From positions 1 through 7,120 of the forward strand of contig JBDNHZ010000158.1 of NCBI GenBank assembly GCA_041688515.1: 7,120 nt of DNA, given 5' to 3'. Made by a program: the position numbers and the translations under genes. Shown here piece after piece: positions 1 through 4,137 of this stretch. The notes below the pieces were generated by a model. It was not told the DNA's origin. It searched no databases and saw nothing but the letters and a program-made list of their open reading frames with translations. Every line of letters starts with the position of its first letter. The stretch's first letter is position 1. Source of the DNA: UBA6176 sp041688515 (GTDB lineage Bacteria > Verrucomicrobiota > Verrucomicrobiia > Limisphaerales > UBA9464).

Positions 1-908
1 CCGGGCATCTTTCCCGCCAGATCGACCCGCTCCGCGACGATCTCATGCTCGTGCTGGCCCACGTCGAGGCGCATCTGGACTTCCCCGATGAAGACATCGC
101 TCCGGAAACCAGCGCCCGACTGCTGGAACGAGTGGAGAACGCGTCGTCGCAATGCGAACGGTTGCTCCGGACCGCCCCCGAGGGACAACTGCTCCGCAGT
201 GGAGCCCGCGCTGCCCTCGTGGGTCCTCCCAACGCCGGGAAATCCAGCCTTCTGAACGCGCTTCTGGGACAGGATCGGGCGATTGTCTCGCCCGTCGCCG
301 GCACCACCCGCGACACCATCGAGGAGGCGGCCAACATCGGCGGATTCCCGGTGGTATTCGTCGATACCGCCGGGCTGAGGGAATCCGGGGACACCATTGA
401 AGCTGAGGGGATCCGACGGAGCCACGAAGCCGCACGCTCCGCGGATGTGTTGCTTGAATTGGTGGATCTCTCGTCGCCTCCCCCGCCGCAGAGCGCTCCG
501 GTCTTGCATCTGCTCCCCCCCGAACGACGCCTGAGGGTGGGCAACAAGTCGGATCTCCCCATCGACCCGGCGTACCGCGGAATTCCCTCGGAAGACCTGA
601 TCCAGATCAGTTGTCGCACCGGCGAAGGCCTTCCGATCCTGCGGGCGCGGATCCGACAAAGCCTGCTGGCGGGTGCCGCATCCTCCGAATCCGCCGCCAT
701 CGCGGTCAACGCCCGGCATCAGGACGCCTTGCGCCGCACCCGGGAGGCGCTCGATCGGACGCGGAGCGCCATGACCGCGGGAGCGAGCCTCGACCTGATC
801 TCCCTGGACCTGAGGATTGCCGTGGGAGCCATCGGCGAGATCGTGGGCAAGACCACCACCGAAGATCTGCTCGACCGGATCTTCAGTACCTTCTGCCTGG
901 GGAAATAA
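1..908 (+). CDS. mnmE: tRNA uridine-5-carboxymethylaminomethyl modification GTPase MnmE, 5' partial
   Basis: MnmE (TrmE) is a cytoplasmic GTPase that works with MnmG to modify the wobble uridine (position 34) of certain tRNAs. The reading frame is open from base 3 to the TAA at 906-908, about 301 residues. The N-terminal formyl-tetrahydrofolate-binding domain, roughly 150 residues, lies outside the window. The visible part begins in the helical domain (HLDFPDEDI near 72-98). It then shows an inserted G domain: P-loop GPPNAGKSS from 222, switch TTRDTIEE near 303, DTAGLRES near 364 and the guanine-specificity motif NKSD near 542. The G domain lies between two halves of the helical domain, as is usual for MnmE. 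The protein ends in FCLGK, matching the family C-terminal FC(I/L)GK whose cysteine is needed for tRNA modification. All key motifs are intact, so the gene looks functional. The ATG at 45 is internal, because the family alignment continues through it to the window edge. Confidence 0.97.
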   Translation, partial: GHLSRQIDPLRDDLMLVLAHVEAHLDFPDEDIAPETSARLLERVENASSQCERLLRTAPEGQLLRSGARAALVGPPNAGKSSLLNALLGQDRAIVSPVAGTTRDTIEEAANIGGFPVVFVDTAGLRESGDTIEAEGIRRSHEAARSADVLLELVDLSSPPPPQSAPVLHLLPPERRLRVGNKSDLPIDPAYRGIPSEDLIQISCRTGEGLPILRARIRQSLLAGAASSESAAIAVNARHQDALRRTREALDRTRSAMTAGASLDLISLDLRIAVGAIGEIVGKTTTEDLLDRIFSTFCLGK

Positions 909-935
909 AAAAGCGTCCGCCGAAGGGGCGGGCGC
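907..935 (-). terminator. Intrinsic terminator between converging mnmE and ferredoxin genes
   Basis: A 9-base-pair stem is formed by GCGTCCGCC (913-921) and GGCGGGCGC (927-935), with one G-T wobble and a 5-base loop. Six A residues at 907-912 read as a T-run after the hairpin on the minus strand, giving a standard intrinsic terminator for the ferredoxin gene that ends at 968. The A-run overlaps the mnmE stop codon. On the plus strand only GATTTC follows the stem, so termination of mnmE by the same hairpin is possible but weaker. Confidence 0.75.
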
Positions 936-967
936 GATTTCAAGCCGCCGTCAAACCGCCGCCAGGA

Positions 968-1198
968 TCAGCCGTTGTTGCCGATGGCCTCAACCGGACA
1001 GCCCTCCATGGCTTCCTTGCAGGCGGCTTCCTCCTCGGGAGTCTCCGGTTGCTTGAAAACGAAGGAATACCCGCCTTCATCGTAGCGGGTGTAGTTCTTG
1101 GGGGCGGTTTCGCGGCACAGGTCGCAATCAATGCACTGATTGTCGACGAAATACTTGCCAGCGATGTTCTGAGAGTAGCGGTTTGCCAGATCTGCCAT
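968..1198 (-). CDS. [4Fe-4S] ferredoxin, single-cluster type
   Basis: This is a 76-residue acidic protein with the motif C22-x2-C25-x2-C28 and a distant C67-P68, the ligand pattern of small one-cluster [4Fe-4S] ferredoxins. A fifth cysteine, C60, is not an obvious ligand. The expected role is a cytoplasmic single-electron carrier; no partner enzyme is encoded nearby. The context CIDCDLCRETAP and the ending EGCPVEAIG are typical of the family. I chose the ATG at 1198. A TTG at 1210 would add four residues (MTSS), but the family normally starts close to the MADLANRY segment. There is no Shine-Dalgarno sequence before either start. The gene is monocistronic: a candidate promoter lies just upstream and a T-run terminator 33 bases past the stop. 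It converges on mnmE and diverges from the hibernation-factor gene. The family call is firm; the physiological role is not known from sequence. Confidence 0.93.
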   Translation of the reverse strand: MADLANRYSQNIAGKYFVDNQCIDCDLCRETAPKNYTRYDEGGYSFVFKQPETPEEEAACKEAMEGCPVEAIGNNG

Positions 1199-1204
1199 AG
1201 ACGA

Positions 1205-1219
1205 CGTCAATTTTTGACG
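1205..1219. promoter_or_regulatory. Palindrome at the predicted ferredoxin transcription start
   Basis: CGTCAA (1205-1210) and TTGACG (1214-1219) form a perfect 6-base inverted repeat around TTT. It lies 7 to 21 bases upstream of the ferredoxin start codon and spans the transcription start expected from the candidate promoter at 1225-1253. This is where a repressor operator would be expected. No regulator is encoded in the window and no second copy was noticed, so the role is inferred from position only. Confidence 0.3.
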
Positions 1220-1224
1220 GCGGA

Positions 1225-1253
1225 TTTATGCTGGCCCAATCCCCGGGTCGCAA
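1225..1253 (-). promoter_or_regulatory. Candidate sigma-70-type promoter of the ferredoxin gene
   Basis: Read on the minus strand, TTGCGA (1253-1248) is followed after exactly 17 bases by CATAAA (1230-1225). Each hexamer matches four of six consensus positions. Transcription would begin near 1218, giving a leader of about 20 bases before the ATG at 1198. The geometry is right, but the hexamers are imperfect and matches of this quality also occur by chance. Confidence 0.35.
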
Positions 1254-1393
1254 GTGGCATTTTTCGGGGCGGTCCCGGGAGGGGCAGGCACTGGAGGGGC
1301 GAGCTCCGCGAGTTCCAAACTCCGGGACTCGGAAATGAGGACTCGTAGAACTCGTCCCTCCGACACTCATCGCTCCGGGAAACGGGACTCTGT

Positions 1394-1411
1394 CGGCAAA
1401 ACCAATTGCCG
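1394..1411. promoter_or_regulatory. Inverted repeat upstream of the hibernation-factor gene
   Basis: CGGCAA (1394-1399) and TTGCCG (1406-1411) are perfect inverted half-sites with a 6-base spacer, ending 41 bases before the ATG at 1453. The arrangement suits a dimeric regulator binding at or near the promoter. The rest of the 1211-1452 intergenic region shows only short direct repeats (CGGGACTC at 1323-1330 and 1383-1390, exactly 60 bases apart) and no clear sigma-70 promoter facing right. The function of the repeat is inferred. Confidence 0.28.
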
Positions 1412-1452
1412 GGTTGAAATGGGACCGACTGCGACGCATTTTGACCGCACTC

Positions 1453-1803
1453 ATGAAGTTCATCCTGTCGACGCACAACGTCACTTTGACCGACGCCATT
1501 GAGCAACACGTGCTCGATCGGCTCGAGAAGCTTGATCACATCGATCGCTGGCTGCTGGATGCCCGGGTCACCCTCGAAAAGGATCACATCGCCCACTCCC
1601 CCGAGAAGCAGTTCAAGTGCGGCATCCGCATCGGGATCCGCGGTAACGATCTCTACGCCGAAGACCGCTGCGCCGATCTCTACGCGGCGATCGATGCCAC
1701 CACCAAGAAGCTCGAAGGTCAGATCCGGCGCAAACACAACAAGACCAAGTCGCGCACCCACAAAGTCGCCGCCCGCACCAAGGAAACCCGTCGGGCCGTC
1801 TGA
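1453..1803 (+). CDS. hpf: Ribosome hibernation-promoting factor, short HPF/RaiA family
   Basis: This 116-residue protein belongs to the family that binds the decoding region of the small ribosomal subunit in slow growth and keeps idle ribosomes protected. The N-terminal strand and helix (FILSTHNVTLTDAIEQHV, residues 3-20), the strand block 37-64 (DARVTLEKD, then FKCGIRIGIRG) and the helix with AEDRCADLYAAID (69-81) followed by KKLEGQIRRKHNK fit the beta-alpha-beta-beta-beta-alpha fold. The lysine/arginine-rich tail (about 85-114) is suited to rRNA contact. There is no C-terminal dimerisation domain, so this is the short form, not the long form of roughly 180 residues or more. I chose the ATG at 1453 because it begins exactly at the family's first strand; a TTG at 1414 would add 13 unsupported residues. 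No Shine-Dalgarno sequence is visible. The gene has its own strong terminator at 1830. Confidence 0.93.
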   Translation: MKFILSTHNVTLTDAIEQHVLDRLEKLDHIDRWLLDARVTLEKDHIAHSPEKQFKCGIRIGIRGNDLYAEDRCADLYAAIDATTKKLEGQIRRKHNKTKSRTHKVAARTKETRRAV

Positions 1804-1819
1804 CCGTCGTCCCGTCCCG

Positions 1820-3145
1820 ATGTCCAGCCAGGCGGGCCTTGCGGCCCGCCTTCTTTCTATCGATTCCCCTCGTTCCATCCTGCTTCGCGCCCGGCACGTC
1901 GTCCCGGTCGCTTCGCCCGTGCTCCCGGATGGAGCCGTGCGCGTTTCCGGCACCCGCCTCCGGTGGGTGGGTCCATGGTCTGAAGCCGAACCCGGAGCGG
2001 ACGAGGAGGTGATCGATCTCGGCGACGCCATCCTCCTGCCGGGGTTGGTGAATGCCCATTGTCACCTCGACTACACCGATCTCCTCGGGCAACTCGCGCC
2101 GCCCCGGGCCTTCCCCGACTGGATCAAATCGATCCTCGCCGCCAAGTCGTCCTGGTCCGAAGCCGATTTCGTGCGCTCCTGGCTCCACGGCGCGCGCCAA
2201 CTGCTGGATCACGGCACGACCACCGTCGCCAACATCGAGGCCCTGCCACACGCCCTCGCCCTGCTCCGCGAATCCACCCCGCTCCGTATCCATTCCTTCC
2301 TCGAACTCACCGGCGTCCGACTCCGTCGCGACCCCGCCACGCTCCTCGACGAGGCCGAAGCCCTCCTCGACTCGCTCCCACCCCATCCCGGTGGCGTCGG
2401 GCTCTCGCCACACGCTCCCTACTCGACCGTTCCCGAACTCCTCCGTCTCTCCGCCGAACGCGCCCGACGCCGCGGTTGGCGGCTCACCACCCACCTCTCC
2501 GAGTCCCGCGAGGAGTTCGACATGTTCATGTACCGTCGCGGCCCGATGCACGACTGGCTCCACAGCCAGCGACCGGACGACGACTGCGGCCTCGGTTCCC
2601 CGATCCAGCATGCCGCCCGGCACGGACTCCTCGGGCCCGACTTCCTCGCCGTCCATGTCAATTACCTGTGGGACGACGACGCCCGACTTCTCGCCCAGCA
2701 CGGCACTTCGGTCGTTCACTGTCCCCGTTCGCATGCCTACTTCCGACACCAGCGGTTTCCGGGACAAAGCCTGGCGGCCGCCGGGGTGAACCTCTGCTTG
2801 GGAACCGATTCCCTCGCCAGCACCCGCATCGGTGCGGGTCCACAGGCTGAACTCTCGATGTTCTCGGAAATGGCCGAACTCGCCGCACGCGACAACACCG
2901 TCAATCCCGCCGAGATTGTCCGGCGTGCCACGGTGAATGGGGCTGTCGCTCTCGGTCTAGCCCACGAGCTCGGCACCCTTCAACCGGGGTTGCTCGCCGA
3001 TCTGTGCGCCATTCCCGGGCGGGTCCGGGATGCCGGCGTCCACGACGCCATCGTCCACCACCAAGGCCCGGTGACGACCACCTGGATCGGCGGTGCACCG
3101 GCCACCCACCCGCTTGGCTCCCGCCTGACTCCCCAGCACTCGTGA
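1820..3145 (+). CDS. Metal-dependent amidohydrolase, chlorohydrolase/deaminase-like family
   Basis: This is a cytoplasmic TIM-barrel hydrolase of the amidohydrolase superfamily, 441 residues from the ATG at 1820. Visible metal-site residues are the HxH pair H80/H82 (GLVNAHCHLD), H225 with E228 (TTHLSES), H279 (AVHVNY) and D330 (LGTDS). H198 (SPHAPYS) and H300 (VVHCPRSH) are also typical. The HxxE plus GTDS pattern fits the aminohydrolase subgroup that contains S-adenosylhomocysteine/methylthioadenosine deaminases, chlorohydrolases and aminofutalosine deaminases. The substrate cannot be fixed from sequence; aminofutalosine or another purine-like substrate is a guess. N- and C-terminal beta-sandwich segments flank the barrel (about 21-75 and 385-430). 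There is no signal peptide. The start is uncertain: codons 4-11 encode the hpf terminator, and homology-like sequence begins only at LLRARHVVPV (about codon 21). A CTG at 1880 or GTG at 1919 could be the true start. The stop overlaps the next gene's GTG. Confidence 0.88.
   Translation: MSSQAGLAARLLSIDSPRSILLRARHVVPVASPVLPDGAVRVSGTRLRWVGPWSEAEPGADEEVIDLGDAILLPGLVNAHCHLDYTDLLGQLAPPRAFPDWIKSILAAKSSWSEADFVRSWLHGARQLLDHGTTTVANIEALPHALALLRESTPLRIHSFLELTGVRLRRDPATLLDEAEALLDSLPPHPGGVGLSPHAPYSTVPELLRLSAERARRRGWRLTTHLSESREEFDMFMYRRGPMHDWLHSQRPDDDCGLGSPIQHAARHGLLGPDFLAVHVNYLWDDDARLLAQHGTSVVHCPRSHAYFRHQRFPGQSLAAAGVNLCLGTDSLASTRIGAGPQAELSMFSEMAELAARDNTVNPAEIVRRATVNGAVALGLAHELGTLQPGLLADLCAIPGRVRDAGVHDAIVHHQGPVTTTWIGGAPATHPLGSRLTPQHS
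1830..1856 (+). terminator. Strong intrinsic terminator of the hibernation-factor gene
   Basis: AGGCGGGCC (1830-1838) and GGCCCGCCT (1843-1851) form a perfect 9-base-pair, almost all G-C stem with a TTGC tetraloop, followed by TTCTTTCT. It begins 27 bases after the hpf stop codon. It lies inside the first eleven codons of the longest amidohydrolase frame (ATG 1820), which casts doubt on that start. Few sites in the window fit a factor-independent terminator as well. Confidence 0.85.
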
Positions 3146-3864
3146 GCGCCCAACCGGAACGCCCCGCCGTTCTGATCACCGGGGCCGCCGGCACTCTGGG
3201 ATCCGCCCTGGCGTTCACCTTTGCCACGGCCGGTTGGACGGTCTTCGCCGGGGTTCACCAAACTTCCCTGCCCGTCACTTCCCCCGGCAGCATTCCAATC
3301 CCGTTGGATGTCACGAGCACCGGAGATTGGACCCGGGCCGCGGAACTCATCAGCAAACGGGTTCCCTTCCTCCACGCCCTCATCCACAACGCCGGAATCT
3401 GCGAGGATTCCCTCCTGGCCTCGACGCCGGTGGACGCCTGGGATCGAACGATGGCCATCAATCTGCGCCCGGCAGCTTGGGGAACCCGCGAGCTGCTCCC
3501 CCTGCTCCGGTCCCGACCCGGTTCCCATCTGGTCATGGTCTCCAGCCTCGCCAGCCGTGCCGGGGGCGCTGGACAATCCGTCTATGCCGCGTCCAAGGCC
3601 GCGCTGGTCGGGTTGGCACAATCCCTTGCCTGCGAACTCGCCCCGCACGGCGTCCGCGTCAACACCGTCTTCCCAGGGGTCCTGCCCGGCCCGATGACCG
3701 ACGCCCTCGCCCCCGCTGCACGGGAACGATGGCTCGAAGCCAATCTCCTCCACACGCTCAACGATCCGATGGAAGTCGCCCGCTTCATCGCTTTCCTGGT
3801 CACCACGCGAAACATCTCCGGCCAGGTCTTCCACCTCGACTCCCGCATCAGCCCCTGGACGTGA
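3142..3864 (+). CDS. Short-chain dehydrogenase/reductase, FabG-like classical SDR
   Basis: A predicted NAD(P)-dependent cytoplasmic oxidoreductase of 240 residues, the usual length for a classical SDR. The Rossmann glycine motif is TGAAGTLG (13-20), a shifted form of TGxxxGxG in which the second glycine sits one position early. IHNAG (81-85) replaces the common NNAG. The catalytic tetrad is complete and correctly spaced: N107, S135, Y148 and K152 (YAASK), with S-Y 13 and N-Y 41 residues apart as in FabG. PG at 178-179 follows the usual pattern. The start is the GTG at 3142: it shares GTGA with the stop of the amidohydrolase gene, indicating translational coupling, and falls just before the first strand. 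A longer frame from 3004 would overlap the upstream gene by over 140 bases and is rejected. Substrate and cofactor choice are unknown. Co-translation suggests it acts in the same pathway as the amidohydrolase. Confidence 0.9.
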   Translation: MSAQPERPAVLITGAAGTLGSALAFTFATAGWTVFAGVHQTSLPVTSPGSIPIPLDVTSTGDWTRAAELISKRVPFLHALIHNAGICEDSLLASTPVDAWDRTMAINLRPAAWGTRELLPLLRSRPGSHLVMVSSLASRAGGAGQSVYAASKAALVGLAQSLACELAPHGVRVNTVFPGVLPGPMTDALAPAARERWLEANLLHTLNDPMEVARFIAFLVTTRNISGQVFHLDSRISPWT

Positions 3865-4137
3865 GCCTCCGCTGCGGCCGTGCGATGTCTGCGGGAGCCA
3901 GCCTTGACCCGCGCGCCCGGCTCTCGACAATCGGTTGGGGGGATCGGCCAAAGGCCTAGGGGTCCCAGATTGCCTTCTACGGCGTGATAAGCCTGAATCA
4001 AACGGACGAGATTCCCGCGTCCCACAACGCCCCGATCGCGATCACACTGTGCAAAGTGGGATCGCCCGACCCCATCGCGTGACGCCGCGGGGACAGTGTC
4101 AAAATGGGCCCGACGGCGTCGCCGCCGGTAAACCCGG
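3865..4137. other. Intergenic region with inverted repeats and no convincing gene
   Basis: These 273 bases separate the dehydrogenase gene from mfd. Open frames here have no recognisable protein character. A loose 8-base-pair stem (3892-3899 with 3919-3926, one wobble, 19-base loop) follows the dehydrogenase but lacks a T-run, so it is a poor intrinsic terminator. GGCC repeats flank AAA at 3946-3956. Further right is the hairpin at 4038-4065 listed separately. I looked for a tRNA-like T-arm and for sigma-70 hexamers and found none worth calling, although the mfd promoter should lie here. Confidence 0.6.
4038..4065. repeat. Imperfect hairpin and perfect palindrome upstream of mfd
   Basis: GCGATCACAC (4038-4047) and GTGGGATCGC (4056-4065) can pair over ten positions with one mismatch around an 8-base loop. 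The left arm overlaps a perfect 10-base palindrome, GATCGCGATC (4034-4043), and CACACTGTG (4043-4051) is itself symmetrical. The cluster ends 72 bases before the proposed mfd start. It could be a regulatory site or leader structure. No T-run follows, so it is not a terminator. The pairing is seen directly; any function is inferred. Confidence 0.35.

Noticed and set aside
1394..1411. Sigma-54 promoter for hpf.
   Set aside because: The GG and GC elements are one base too far apart for the strict -24/-12 spacing; it is reported as an inverted repeat instead.
1207..2031. 274-codon minus-strand frame over hpf and the divergent intergenic region.
   Set aside because: It overlaps a clear HPF gene, a strong terminator and the amidohydrolase start, and its translation looks like a reverse-strand shadow rich in G, R and D.
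1613..2767. Long open frame of 384 codons on the minus strand, opposite the amidohydrolase gene.
   Set aside because: It is a by-product of the C-rich third positions of the amidohydrolase gene. Its protein is low in complexity and has no recognisable motif, whereas the plus strand has all catalytic residues of a known family.
3892..3926. Intrinsic terminator after the dehydrogenase gene.
   Set aside because: The stem has a wobble, a 19-base loop and no following T-run.
3940..4035. Possible tRNA gene in the gap before mfd.
   Set aside because: No GTTCGA-type T-arm, no acceptor pairing and no anticodon arm could be assembled on either strand.
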